Notes under the pieces: generated by a model
Seen by the model: the letters and a program-made list of their open reading frames with translations, nothing else
The model's database searches: none
What the model was told of the DNA's origin: nothing
Part shown: positions 1-6,945 of the stretch, in pieces
Position numbering within the stretch: position 1 is the stretch's first letter
Layout: every line of letters starts with the position of its first letter
Made by a program: the position numbers and the translations under genes
NCBI GenBank assembly: GCA_023433855.1
Contig: JAEYTV010000504.1
Location: 1 to 10,951 of the forward strand
Source: Pseudomonadota bacterium
GTDB taxonomy: Bacteria > Pseudomonadota > Alphaproteobacteria > Rhizobiales > Rhizobiaceae
DNA: 10,951 bases
Reading direction: 5' to 3'

Positions 1-477
1 ATCATCGCCAATCTGCCGTACAATGTCGGCACGCAGCTTCTCCTCAACTGGCTGCTGCCGGACGACGACGGGTGGCCGCCCTTCTGGGAAAGCCTGACGC
101 TGATGTTCCAGAAGGAAGTGGGACTGAGGATCGTGGCGGACGAGGAAGACGACCACTATGGTCGCCTCGGTGTACTCGCCGGCTGGCGCACCAACGCGCA
201 GATGGTGTTCGATGTGCCTCCGCAGGCTTTCACACCTCCTCCGAAGGTCACGTCGACAGTCGTGCACCTGACGCCTCGCGCCAATCCCCTGCCCTGCGAG
301 GTCGGGAAGCTTGAGCGCGTGACGCAGGCCGCTTTCGGCCAGCGACGGAAAATGCTGCGCCAGAGCTTGAAGCCGCTCGGTGGAGAAGCCTTGCTCTCAA
401 AAGCCGGCATAGATCCGCAGAGGCGGGCGGAAACCCTGTCCGTGGAAGAGTTCGTCAGGCTGGCAAACTGCCTCTAA
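1..477 (+). CDS. rsmA: 16S rRNA (adenine1518-N6/adenine1519-N6)-dimethyltransferase, 3' part (5' end cut by window)
   Basis: RsmA/KsgA uses SAM to dimethylate two adjacent adenines in helix 45 of 16S rRNA late in 30S assembly. The frame is open from base 1, leaving 158 residues, so roughly the first 115 residues (including the SAM-binding glycine motif) lie outside the window. What is visible is diagnostic: the catalytic NLPY motif at fragment residues 4-7, followed by YNVG; the conserved block [15 protein letters not shown]; the FTPPPKV motif (family pattern FxPxPxV) that starts the C-terminal part; and the helical C-terminal signature [13 protein letters not shown]. The gene ends at a TAA at 475-477. 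It converges on the fab-mltG-yicC-gmk block, with one small gene in between. In rhizobia the upstream neighbours are usually pdxA, surA and lptD, but they are not visible here. Identification is firm; only the N-terminus is missing. Confidence 0.97.
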   Translation: MIANLPYNVGTQLLLNWLLPDDDGWPPFWESLTLMFQKEVGLRIVADEEDDHYGRLGVLAGWRTNAQMVFDVPPQAFTPPPKVTSTVVHLTPRANPLPCEVGKLERVTQAAFGQRRKMLRQSLKPLGGEALLSKAGIDPQRRAETLSVEEFVRLANCL

Positions 478-570
478 GCCCGGTGCGGCGACCGATCCGT
501 CATGGCGAGGAATGAGGAACCAATCGTCCGGTCGTGAGTTGGTGACTTCAAGCCAAAAGGGACCCCCGAC

Positions 571-1071
571 ATGCGAGCCGCGATCGTCGCTCTGATCTCT
601 GCCACTTGCCTTGCCTCTGGTGCGTCTGCTTCCGAAGAGGACTTCCTCAACTCTATACAAGGGCAATGGATTGGCGGCGGCTCCGTGCTGACAAGGCTCG
701 GGGGAGGCAATGTCGACGTCTCGTGCGAGATGCAGTCCAAAGCCAATTCCGCCAACTTTTCGATGAACGGTACCTGCCGGGCGCTTGCCGTGCTCAGCCG
801 CAGCTTTAACGCCAGCGTCAAGGCGACCAACAACTCCTACTCCGGCACCTATGTCGGCATTTCCGGCAAACCCTCAAAGCTGGTCGGCAGCCGAAAAGGC
901 AACACGATCAACCTCGATGTCACATGGGCGAACACCCTCTACGGAGACCGGAAAGCGAAGATGACGATCGAAAAGGTCGGCGACAACGGTCTTCGCATTC
1001 GGACCATCGACCGAGATCCGAGATCGGGCGAGTCCATCGTGACGACGCAATTGAACCTGCGGCGGCGGTGA
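571..1071 (+). CDS. Small exported protein of unknown function (166 aa), possible beta-barrel
   Basis: I cannot name this protein. The first 20 residues look like a Sec signal peptide: R2, a hydrophobic run AAIVALISATCLA, and an ASA|SE cleavage site after residue 20. C13 does not sit in a lipobox, so signal peptidase I processing in the periplasm is the better guess. The mature part (about 146 aa) starts with an acidic helix-like stretch and a GQW at 31-33 in a Gly-rich context (IQGQWIGGG), then alternating hydrophobic/polar segments rich in Gly, Ser, Thr and Asn. This suggests an all-beta fold; the early GxW recalls the lipocalin/calycin motif, but that is inference. It has two cysteines, C52 and C69, that could form a disulfide. 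It ends basic (LNLRRR). AGGGA at 558-562 lies 8 nt before the ATG and supports this start. It lies 93 nt after rsmA on the same strand and converges with gmk. Codon use looks native. Confidence 0.82.
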   Translation: MRAAIVALISATCLASGASASEEDFLNSIQGQWIGGGSVLTRLGGGNVDVSCEMQSKANSANFSMNGTCRALAVLSRSFNASVKATNNSYSGTYVGISGKPSKLVGSRKGNTINLDVTWANTLYGDRKAKMTIEKVGDNGLRIRTIDRDPRSGESIVTTQLNLRRR

Positions 1072-1184
1072 TGCCGTCGCTCCGGATCAGAACCTTTTCC
1101 GGCGGATTTACGCGTCACGTCGGCTCAGGTGAGTCGCAAGGTCTACCCGTAGGTGCAGCTCGCAGCATGGCTCCGGGACCGTGT

Positions 1185-1217
1185 TGCTGGTCGATCAGCG
1201 GGCCGTGTCAGCCAGCA
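1185..1217. repeat. Weak inverted repeat between convergent genes
   Basis: TGCTGG (1185-1190) pairs exactly with CCAGCA (1212-1217) across a 21 nt loop, and one U-G pair could extend it inward. It sits in the 174 nt spacer 1072-1245 between the converging exported-protein gene and gmk, where a bidirectional terminator would be useful. Neither strand has a U-run after it, so an intrinsic terminator is not shown. I see nothing else in this spacer. Confidence 0.22.
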
Positions 1218-1245
1218 GAATGCCACGAACGAGCAGGAAAAGGCT

Positions 1246-1926
1246 CTAAAGCTTCGGCTCTTCCGTCAGCAGGGCCTCCACGAAATTGAACAGTCCGTGG
1301 CGCCGGTCGCGGCGCACACGCTCGGCATTGACGATGCAGTTTACGTTGCGAAAAGCCTCGTCCAGATCGTCATTGATGATGACGTAATCATATTCGCGCC
1401 AATGCTCGATCTCAGCGCGGGAATTCAAGAGGCGAGTGCGGATCACCTCTTCCGAGTCCTCGGCGCGGCGATGCAGCCGGGACTGCAGTTCGGTCATCGT
1501 CGGAGGCAGGACGAAAATCGATACCACGTCAGCCTTCATCTTTTCCTGCAATTGCCGGGCGCCCTGCCAGTCGATGTCGAACAGCATGTCGCGGCCCTCA
1601 CCCATCGCCGCTTCAACCGGCTCGCGCGGGGTGCCATAAAAGTTGCCGTGAACCTCCGCCCACTCCAGAAGCGAGTCGGAGTCGCGCAGCCGCTCGAATT
1701 CCCGGATGCTGATAAAGTGGTAGTGCTTTCCGGCGATCTCGCTCGGCCGACGCTGGCGGGTCGTGACGCTGACGGAAATCTCAAGGCTCGGGTCGGACTC
1801 CAGGAGATTACGGGCGATCGTCGACTTGCCAGCACCGGAAGGTGAGGAAAGCACCAGCATCAGCCCGCGCCGGGAGATCTTCACGGCGGATGGCGGCTTG
1901 CCCTGTGACTGCTGCGCCGGGCTCAT
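1246..1926 (-). CDS. gmk: Guanylate kinase
   Basis: Gmk phosphorylates GMP (and dGMP) to GDP with ATP in the cytoplasm, feeding GTP, dGTP and (p)ppGpp pools. The 226 aa protein is near the usual length of 205-220, with a short extra N-terminal tail of about 20 residues common in rhizobia. The P-loop [10 protein letters not shown] lies at 27-36. The GMP-binding segment [11 protein letters not shown] is at about 53-63, with the lid/GMP contact HYHF at 68-71. [12 protein letters not shown] at 89-100 and FDIDWQGA at 116-123 are classic guanylate kinase signatures. R163/R165 in IRTRL and the late YDYVIIND at 179-186 complete the fold. ATG is preceded by GGAG (1933-1936) with 6 nt spacing; this ribosome site overlaps the end of yicC, and only 3 nt separate the two genes, so translation is probably coupled. 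It is the last gene of the block. Confidence 0.97.
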   Translation of the reverse strand: MSPAQQSQGKPPSAVKISRRGLMLVLSSPSGAGKSTIARNLLESDPSLEISVSVTTRQRRPSEIAGKHYHFISIREFERLRDSDSLLEWAEVHGNFYGTPREPVEAAMGEGRDMLFDIDWQGARQLQEKMKADVVSIFVLPPTMTELQSRLHRRAEDSEEVIRTRLLNSRAEIEHWREYDYVIINDDLDEAFRNVNCIVNAERVRRDRRHGLFNFVEALLTEEPKL

Positions 1927-1929
1927 TCT

Positions 1930-2817
1930 CTACTCCAGATTCTGGACCTGTTCGCGGAACTGGTCGATGACGACTTTCAATTCGATACCGGCCGCCGTTA
2001 CAGCAGCAGAGTTCGATTTGGAACAGATCGTATTCGCTTCCCGGTTAAATTCCTGTGCAAGGAAGTCGAGCCTGCGTCCGACCGGACCGCCGCGGTCAAT
2101 GAGATCGCCCGCCGCCGCGACATGCGCCTTCAGACGGTCGATCTCTTCACGCAGGTCAGCCTTTGTGGCGAGAAGTGCCGCCTCTGCATGCAGCCGGTCG
2201 CGATCGAATATCGAGCCGTCCTGCAGTAGCGCCTCGATCTGCATCGACAGCCGCCGCGCCAGTTCGTCCGGCATACGCGAGGGATCTTTTTCGACGATCT
2301 CGACCAGATCGGCAATGCGCCCAATCTGGCCCCTGAGGACAGACGCCAGTGCGGCGCCTTCCGCCTCGCGCATGTGCTGGAGGCGGATCAGCGCGTCCGC
2401 AAGCCCGACCATGATCGCCGCGTCCCGGGCGGCAAGCCCTGCTTCATCCTCCTCTGCCTCCCGGATGTCGACGAGCCCCCGGATTCCAAGCAGGGTGTCG
2501 AGCCTCAAAGGGGAAGGATCGACAAGATCGCCAAGCTCTTCACGCAGTGCCAGCACGGCGTTCAAGGCATCCCGGTTGAGCACTGCCTCCACGCGGGTCT
2601 CGGCAAGTGTCAGGGTGAGCCCCGCCTGCAGATTGGCGCGAGAGAACTTTTCCGAAATCAGCCGCCGCACCTCCGGCTCCAGCCGTTCCAGTCCAGACGG
2701 CAGGCGAAGGCGGATGTCCAGCCCCTTGCCGTTCACTGAACGCAGTTCCCAGGCGAAGCGGCTGCGCCCGCTGGATCCTTCGCTGCGGGCAAAGCCCGTC
2801 ATGGACTGCAAAGTCAT
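1930..2817 (-). CDS. yicC: YicC family endoribonuclease-like protein
   Basis: YicC proteins form a widespread bacterial family; E. coli YicC has been reported as an endoribonuclease that influences small-RNA decay. The cytoplasmic protein here is 295 aa, the usual length. The N-terminal YicC domain opens with the signature MTLQSMTGFAR and contains SVNGKGLDIR at about 28-37. The C-terminal DUF1732-type domain holds DLREEIDRLKAH (about 221-232) and the most conserved block GRRLDFLAQEFNRE (about 247-260) followed by ANTICSKS. I chose the ATG at 2815-2817 rather than the TTG one codon upstream: GGAG (2824-2827) is 6 nt from the ATG but only 3 nt from the TTG. It follows mltG by 45 nt and nearly touches gmk. 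Pairing of yicC with gmk is common in bacteria. The family is certain; the RNA target here is unknown. Confidence 0.93.
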   Translation of the reverse strand: MTLQSMTGFARSEGSSGRSRFAWELRSVNGKGLDIRLRLPSGLERLEPEVRRLISEKFSRANLQAGLTLTLAETRVEAVLNRDALNAVLALREELGDLVDPSPLRLDTLLGIRGLVDIREAEEDEAGLAARDAAIMVGLADALIRLQHMREAEGAALASVLRGQIGRIADLVEIVEKDPSRMPDELARRLSMQIEALLQDGSIFDRDRLHAEAALLATKADLREEIDRLKAHVAAAGDLIDRGGPVGRRLDFLAQEFNREANTICSKSNSAAVTAAGIELKVVIDQFREQVQNLE

Positions 2818-2862
2818 CAAGCTCTCCAGGATGGTGCGCGGACCCGCCCGCCAACCGAACGG

Positions 2863-4059
2863 TCAGTTGCTCTTCGGCGGCTGTTCCGCTTCCGGCCCGT
2901 CCGGCTGACCGTCCACCACCAGTTCGGGGCTGGCTGCACGCTCAGCCTCGATCTTGCGCCAACGACGTACATTGGCGTTGTGTTCCTCGAGCGTTGCCGC
3001 GAAGGCGTGGCCACCCGTGCCGTCCGCCACGAAATAGAGATCGTTGGTGCGCCACGGATTGGCGACCGCCTCCAAGGCGGCGCGCCCCGGATTGGAAATC
3101 GGCGTCGGGGGCAGTCCCTTGATCTGATAGGTATTGTAAGGTGTGACCTTCGCGAGATCGGATTTGTATATCGGCCGCTCCGAGGGCTTGCCCTCTCCGC
3201 CAAAGAGCCCGTAGACGATCGTCGGGTCCGACTGGAGGCGCATTCCCTTCTGAAGCCGGTTGATGAAGACGGAGGCGACACGCGCCCGCTCATCGTCCTT
3301 GCCAGTCTCCTTCTCGACGATGGAGGCCAGGATGACGAATTCTTCCTTCGTCTTGATCGGCAGGTCCGGATCACGCTTTTCCCAGATCTGATCGATCAGC
3401 TTCTGCTGGTTGACCAGCATCTGCTGGATGATGTCTGCCCGCTTGCTGCCGCGCGAGAACTTATAGGTGTCAGGTCTAAGGCTTCCTTCAGCCGGAAGCT
3501 CGGACGGCAGGTCGCCCTCCAGCACCGGGTCCTCGGCAAGCCGCAACATCATCTGGCGCACCGTCAGGCCCTCGGGCAGAACGACGGAATAAAGAATGGA
3601 TTTGCCCGATTCCAGCAGTTCCATGATGCTGTTCATCGAGGCTTTCGCCTTGATTTCGTATTCCCCCGCCTTGAGGGTCTCCCCGTCCCGCAGATAGCTC
3701 GCCGTCATGTAACGGAAGATGCGTGCATCCGAGATTATCCCGTTGCGTTCCAGGCTATTGGCGATTTCAGCCAGCCCGCTGCCTGGCCGGACAGTGAAGC
3801 GTGCGTTGGCTTCAAGGGGACCGGGCCCCTGGAAGGTCGAGAGCATGTAGTAGAAGGCTGCAACCCCGGCAACGCAGATGATCACTACCAGCGTCATCAC
3901 GAAGTTCAGGAAGATGACCAGTTGACTGCGCGCCTTCTTGGAGCGGCGCGGTGGCTCGGGCACGCGCTCCGGCTTCAAGGCTTCATTCGGCGACTTTGGA
4001 ATGATCGGGCCCCGGCCGCTGCTGGCCGGGATGTCATTTCCATGATGTGTATCGCTCAA
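2863..4059 (-). CDS. mltG: Endolytic murein transglycosylase MltG (YceG-like)
   Basis: MltG is an inner-membrane lytic transglycosylase that cleaves nascent peptidoglycan strands and so sets their length. From the TTG start chosen here the product is 398 aa. A Pro/Lys/Arg-rich cytoplasmic tail (1-45) leads into one transmembrane helix at about 46-72 (VIFLNFVMTLVVIICVAG), then a LysM-like region (about 85-140, FTVRPGSGLAEIA) and the YceG catalytic domain. The catalytic glutamate is E249 in LASIVEKETG, equivalent to E218 of E. coli. Also conserved are LRPDTYKF, RVASVFINRL, LQSDPTIVYG, TPYNTY, GLPPTPISNPG and LYFVADGTGGHAF. Start choice: an in-frame GTG at 4077 would add 6 residues but lacks a ribosome site, whereas TTG at 4059 has a G6 run (4065-4070) 5 nt upstream and gives the familiar rhizobial N-terminus MSDT. 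It lies downstream of fabF, as it does near fab genes in E. coli. Confidence 0.94.
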   Translation of the reverse strand: MSDTHHGNDIPASSGRGPIIPKSPNEALKPERVPEPPRRSKKARSQLVIFLNFVMTLVVIICVAGVAAFYYMLSTFQGPGPLEANARFTVRPGSGLAEIANSLERNGIISDARIFRYMTASYLRDGETLKAGEYEIKAKASMNSIMELLESGKSILYSVVLPEGLTVRQMMLRLAEDPVLEGDLPSELPAEGSLRPDTYKFSRGSKRADIIQQMLVNQQKLIDQIWEKRDPDLPIKTKEEFVILASIVEKETGKDDERARVASVFINRLQKGMRLQSDPTIVYGLFGGEGKPSERPIYKSDLAKVTPYNTYQIKGLPPTPISNPGRAALEAVANPWRTNDLYFVADGTGGHAFAATLEEHNANVRRWRKIEAERAASPELVVDGQPDGPEAEQPPKSN

Positions 4060-4116
4060 CCGCACCCCCCAGGACACTCACGTATTTTCGACCGCTGTTT
4101 GGCCAACCAATGCGGC

Positions 4117-4151
4117 AAAAAACAGGTCTAGAAGCTGAAAGGAGCAGAACC
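4117..4151 (-). terminator. Candidate intrinsic terminator after fabF
   Basis: Read on the minus strand, an imperfect hairpin (4151 down to 4125) pairs GGT with ACC and CT with AG around a bulged T, with an inner GCT/AGC stem. Two bases later comes a run of six T (4122-4117). It starts about 30 nt beyond the fabF stop codon and before mltG. The U-run is good but the stem is interrupted, so termination would be partial at best. Confidence 0.33.
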
Positions 4152-4181
4152 GGGTAGCCCAACTCCCTTTTGTGATGACGT

Positions 4182-5444
4182 TCAGGCGTCGTAGCGGCGC
4201 ATCACCAGGGAAGCATTGGTGCCGCCAAAGCCGAAGGAATTGGAGAGCGCCACATTGATCTCGCGTGCGCGCGCCTTGTGCGGCACGAGGTCGATGGCCG
4301 TCTCCACGTCGGGATTGTCAAGGTTCAAGGTCGGCGGGGCTATATTGTCGCGGATCGCCAGCGCGGCGAAGATCGCCTCCACGGCCCCGGCTGCGCCAAG
4401 AAGATGGCCGATCGCCGACTTCGTGGACGACATCGAGATCTTCGAAGCTGCATTGCCGACCAGCCTCTCGACGGCCCCCAGTTCGATGGTATCGGCCATG
4501 GTCGATGTGCCATGGGCATTGATGTAGTCGATGTCGGACGCATCAAGGCCGGCTCGCTTGAGTGCCGCGGACATGCAGCGGAATGCACCCTCTCCGTCTT
4601 CAGACGGTGCGGTGATATGGAAGGCATCGCCGGAAAGACCGTAGCCCACCACTTCCGCATAGATCTTGGCGCCGCGAGCCTTGGCGTGCTCCAGTTCTTC
4701 GAGAACCACGATGCCGGCACCTTCGCCCATGACGAAGCCATCGCGATCGCGATCATAGGGGCGGGACGCCTTCTGAGGATCGTCATTATGCTGGGTCGAC
4801 AGTGCCTTGCAAGCGGCGAAACCGGCGAGAGCTATACGGCAGATAGGCGATTCCGCGCCGCCAGCCAACATCACGTCCGCATCGCCGAGAGCGATCAGAC
4901 GTGCCGCATCGCCGATCGCATGCGCGCCGGTGGAACAGGCCGTGACGACCGCGTGGTTCGGACCGCGCAGTTTGTGGCGGATCGATACCTGGCCAGAGAC
5001 GAGGTTGATCAGCCGGCCCGGAATGAAGAAGGGGGATATCCGGCGAGGACCCTTGTCCCGGAGCGTATAGCCTGCCTCGACGATGCCATCGAGCCCTCCG
5101 ATGCCGGACCCGATCAGCACGCCGGTGGCGATCTGATCCTCGTCCGTTCGAGGATGCCAATCCGCATCGTTGAGCGCCATTTCAGCGGCGGCCATTCCGT
5201 AGACTATGAACGGATCGACCTTTCGCTGTTCCTTCGGCTCCATCCATTGATCGACATTGAAGGTACCGTCCGAACCATCGCCGACAGGTATGCGGCAGGC
5301 CACCTTGGCGGGAAGGTCCTCGACCTCGAACTCCGTGACGACACGTGCGGCGTTTCCACCGGCAAGCAGCCGCTGCCAGCTCACTTCCGTTCCGCATCCA
5401 AGAGGAGATACCATGCCGGTACCGGTGATAACGACACGTCTCAT
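4182..5444 (-). CDS. fabF: 3-oxoacyl-[acyl-carrier-protein] synthase II (KAS II)
   Basis: FabF condenses malonyl-ACP with an acyl-ACP, extending the chain by two carbons with loss of CO2 in type II fatty acid synthesis. The protein has 420 aa, the usual length for this family. The N-terminus MRRVVITGTGMVSPLG is typical. The Cys-His-His triad is complete: C170 in VVTACSTGAH, H311 in NAHGTSTMADTIE, and H347 in SAIGHLLGAAG; K342 precedes it in STKSAIGH. The C-terminal NSFGFGGTNAS (402-412) closes the thiolase fold. The HGTSTMADT version, in place of the enterobacterial HGTSTPLGD, is what I expect in rhizobia. ATG at 5444 is preceded by GGGTGGA (5454-5460) at 9 nt. It lies 117 nt downstream of acpP behind two hairpins, so its expression may depend on read-through or an own promoter in 5445-5496, where I see no convincing one. 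Confidence 0.97.
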   Translation of the reverse strand: MRRVVITGTGMVSPLGCGTEVSWQRLLAGGNAARVVTEFEVEDLPAKVACRIPVGDGSDGTFNVDQWMEPKEQRKVDPFIVYGMAAAEMALNDADWHPRTDEDQIATGVLIGSGIGGLDGIVEAGYTLRDKGPRRISPFFIPGRLINLVSGQVSIRHKLRGPNHAVVTACSTGAHAIGDAARLIALGDADVMLAGGAESPICRIALAGFAACKALSTQHNDDPQKASRPYDRDRDGFVMGEGAGIVVLEELEHAKARGAKIYAEVVGYGLSGDAFHITAPSEDGEGAFRCMSAALKRAGLDASDIDYINAHGTSTMADTIELGAVERLVGNAASKISMSSTKSAIGHLLGAAGAVEAIFAALAIRDNIAPPTLNLDNPDVETAIDLVPHKARAREINVALSNSFGFGGTNASLVMRRYDA

Positions 5445-5496
5445 CGCCCGCGTTCCACCCTGAATTTCACGTCTTGGGACCAGGCCCAGTTGTTGA

Positions 5497-5520
5497 AACG
5501 GCCCGAGCGAGCGGGCCGTT
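5497..5520 (-). terminator. Strong hairpin between acpP and fabF, likely terminator or attenuator
   Basis: AACGGCCCG (5497-5505) and CGGGCCGTT (5512-5520) are perfect inverted repeats of 9 bp around a 6-nt loop, with seven G-C pairs. On the minus strand the stem ends in UU followed by U, C, A, A: only three U in a row. It lies 41 nt past the acpP stop. The short U-tract suggests partial termination, or a 3' end stabiliser for an acpP mRNA, with some read-through into fabF. Confidence 0.6.
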
Positions 5521-5523
5521 GTC

Positions 5524-5546
5524 GGGAGTTACCTGGTGGCTCTCCC
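5524..5546 (-). repeat. Small hairpin just downstream of acpP
   Basis: GGGAG (5524-5528) and CTCCC (5542-5546) form a 5-bp stem with a 13-nt loop that itself holds a CC/GG pair. It stands 15 nt after the acpP stop and directly before the stronger hairpin, so the two form a tandem structure in the acpP 3' untranslated region. Weak by itself. Confidence 0.35.
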
Positions 5547-5561
5547 AGATCTCTTGATCGA

Positions 5562-5798
5562 TCAGGCCTGAGCCTTTTCGATGAACTTCACGGCATCGCC
5601 GACGGTCAGAATGGAATCTGCGGCATCATCTGGGATCTCGACGCCGAACTCTTCCTCAAAAGCCATGACCAGTTCGACGGTGTCGAGCGAGTCAGCGCCA
5701 AGATCGTCGATGAAGCTGGCACCTTCAACGACCTTGTCGGCATCGACGCCGAGATGGTCAACAACAATTTTCTTCACGCGTTCTGCGATATCGCTCAT
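5562..5798 (-). CDS. acpP: Acyl carrier protein
   Basis: AcpP carries growing acyl chains as thioesters on a 4'-phosphopantetheine arm and is a substrate or donor for FabD, FabG, FabF and lipid acyltransferases. The product is 78 aa, the standard length (E. coli 78), acidic and helical: [12 protein letters not shown] at the start, then the attachment motif [12 protein letters not shown] with S37 as the modified serine, then [11 protein letters not shown] and a final [10 protein letters not shown]. The frame is open further upstream, but the true start is the ATG at 5796-5798: GAGGAAA (5804-5810) is 5 nt away and this start gives the canonical N-terminus. A 10-bp palindrome, TGATCGATCA (5555-5564), overlaps the TGA stop. 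It lies between fabG and fabF with long spacers on both sides (285 and 117 nt), which fits separate high-level expression. Confidence 0.98.
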   Translation of the reverse strand: MSDIAERVKKIVVDHLGVDADKVVEGASFIDDLGADSLDTVELVMAFEEEFGVEIPDDAADSILTVGDAVKFIEKAQA

Positions 5799-5997
5799 GT
5801 CGGTTTCCTCGACCTTTGTCTTTATCGAATGCCCTCGCGGCATCCGCATCCTGATAAAACCTGCAACCGCCACCCTTACGGCACCGATGCGGGCAAACCC
5901 GTTCGCCCCTTCTCAGTTCCTGCCATGTCGTTCTCACGCAATATGACGGCCTGCATTCCGGGGTGACTTCTCACAGTCATGGCCCGCTTAACACGGT

Positions 5998-6026
5998 TTG
6001 ACTGTTCCGCAAAGCCAGAATCTATT
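5998..6026 (+). promoter_or_regulatory. Promoter-like sequence pointing into the 3' end of fabG (antisense)
   Basis: On the plus strand TTGACT (5998-6003) and TCTATT (6021-6026) are spaced by 17 nt, matching sigma-70 elements at 5/6 and 4/6 positions. No plus-strand gene follows; a transcript would begin near 6033 and run antisense through fabG from 6084. It is promoter-like by sequence only. Confidence 0.28.
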
Positions 6027-6057
6027 CCAACCCACCCCTGCTAACAGGCGATTGGAA
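6025..6057 (-). repeat. Nested hairpin between fabG and acpP
   Basis: An outer stem TTCCAA (6025-6030) / TTGGAA (6052-6057) encloses an inner stem CCTG (6037-6040) / CAGG (6045-6048) with a 4-nt loop. It starts 26 nt after the fabG stop on the transcribed strand. No U-run follows, so it looks more like an mRNA processing or stabilising structure than an intrinsic terminator. The rest of the 285 nt spacer 5799-6083 must hold the acpP leader and probably its promoter, but I see no clear -35/-10 pair on the minus strand. Confidence 0.35.
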
Positions 6058-6083
6058 CGGAAGTCCACAACATCCGGCTTGGC

Positions 6084-6821
6084 CTAGATCATCGCCATGC
6101 CGCCGTTGACATGGATAGTCTGTCCAGTGATATAGCCTGCCTCGTTGGAGGCAAGATAGAGGACGGCAGCGGCAATGTCGGAGCCGGCCCCCATCCGCTT
6201 CATCGGGATAGCGCCAAGGATCGCTTCCTTCTGCTTGTCATTGAGCTTGCCCGTCATGGCGCTTTCGATGAAGCCCGGGGCAACACAGTTGACGGTGACG
6301 TTGCGGGTGGCGATTTCCTGCGCCAGCGACTTCGAGAACCCGATCATGCCCGCCTTCGAGGCGCAGTAGTTGGCCTGGCCCGGATTTCCTGTCACGCCCA
6401 CCACGGAGGTGATGTTGATGATGCGGCCGTAGCGGCGGCGCATCATCGGATGCGTGAGTTCCCGGGTAAGACGGAACACCGCGGTCAGGTTGACTTCCAG
6501 CACAGAATCCCAGTCGTCGTCGCTCATGCGCACGAAGAGGCCGTCCTTGGTGATCCCGGCGTTGTTGACCAGTATGTCGACACCGCCCAGCTCCGCTTCG
6601 GCCTTTTCCCCGAGTGCCTTGACCTCGGCACGATCGGACAGGTTTGCGGGGAAGATCTTCACCCGGTCTCCGAGTTCGCCAGCCAGGGCCTCCAGCTTCT
6701 CCACGCGGGTGCCATGCAGGCCGACGATCGCACCCTGCTGATGCAGCATGCGGGCGATCTCTTCGCCGAGTCCGCCGGTTGCGCCCGTTACCAAGGCCTT
6801 GCGGCCTGTCAAATCAAACAT
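6084..6821 (-). CDS. fabG: 3-oxoacyl-[acyl-carrier-protein] reductase
   Basis: FabG reduces beta-ketoacyl-ACP to 3-hydroxyacyl-ACP with NADPH, the first reduction of each elongation cycle. It is a 245 aa classical short-chain dehydrogenase, the usual length (E. coli 244). The Rossmann motif TGATGGLG is at 12-19, NNAG at 86-89, and the catalytic residues are N111 (in EVNLTA), S139 (in INITSV), Y152 and K156 (YCASK). VAPGFIESAMT (180-190) and the C-terminal GQTIHVNGGMAMI are typical of FabG rather than other SDRs, and position between fabD and acpP settles the assignment. ATG at 6821 has AGAAAGGA (6830-6837) 8 nt upstream. The 124 nt spacer to fabD contains a good -35-like TTGACT on the minus strand (6896-6901) but no convincing -10 at 17 nt. 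Confidence 0.97.
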   Translation of the reverse strand: MFDLTGRKALVTGATGGLGEEIARMLHQQGAIVGLHGTRVEKLEALAGELGDRVKIFPANLSDRAEVKALGEKAEAELGGVDILVNNAGITKDGLFVRMSDDDWDSVLEVNLTAVFRLTRELTHPMMRRRYGRIINITSVVGVTGNPGQANYCASKAGMIGFSKSLAQEIATRNVTVNCVAPGFIESAMTGKLNDKQKEAILGAIPMKRMGAGSDIAAAVLYLASNEAGYITGQTIHVNGGMAMI

Positions 6822-6945
6822 CGGATCGTTCCTTTCTGAAGCATTCGCTCCCTCTACCGCGAAACACCCGCGATAGCGTCATGCAGCCAATCAGAAGTCA
6901 AAGTTCATCGTCTGACATCTGAAACAGTCGCTACTCCCGGCGGGC

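Noticed and set aside
489..534. Inverted repeat CGACCG/CGGTCG after rsmA as a terminator
   Set aside because: Only six pairs with a 34-nt loop and no U-run on either strand.
1763..2908. Long plus-strand open frame (381 codons) across gmk and yicC
   Set aside because: It is Ser/Arg-rich low-complexity sequence opposite two certain genes, typical of a shadow frame in GC-rich DNA.
2980..4131. Plus-strand open frame of 383 codons opposite mltG
   Set aside because: Antisense shadow of mltG; no recognisable domain, no ribosome site.
4278..5966. Plus-strand open frame of 562 codons across fabF and acpP
   Set aside because: It lies antisense to fabF and acpP, both with complete active sites, and shows no protein motif of its own.
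6850..6885. Hairpin with CGCG arms in the fabD-fabG spacer
   Set aside because: Four self-complementary bases with mismatched flanks; not above chance in GC-rich sequence.
5964..6900. Shared octamer TGACTTCT at 5964 (plus) and near 6900 (minus)
   Set aside because: An 8-base match in an 11 kb window is close to chance, and the copies are on opposite strands in unrelated settings.
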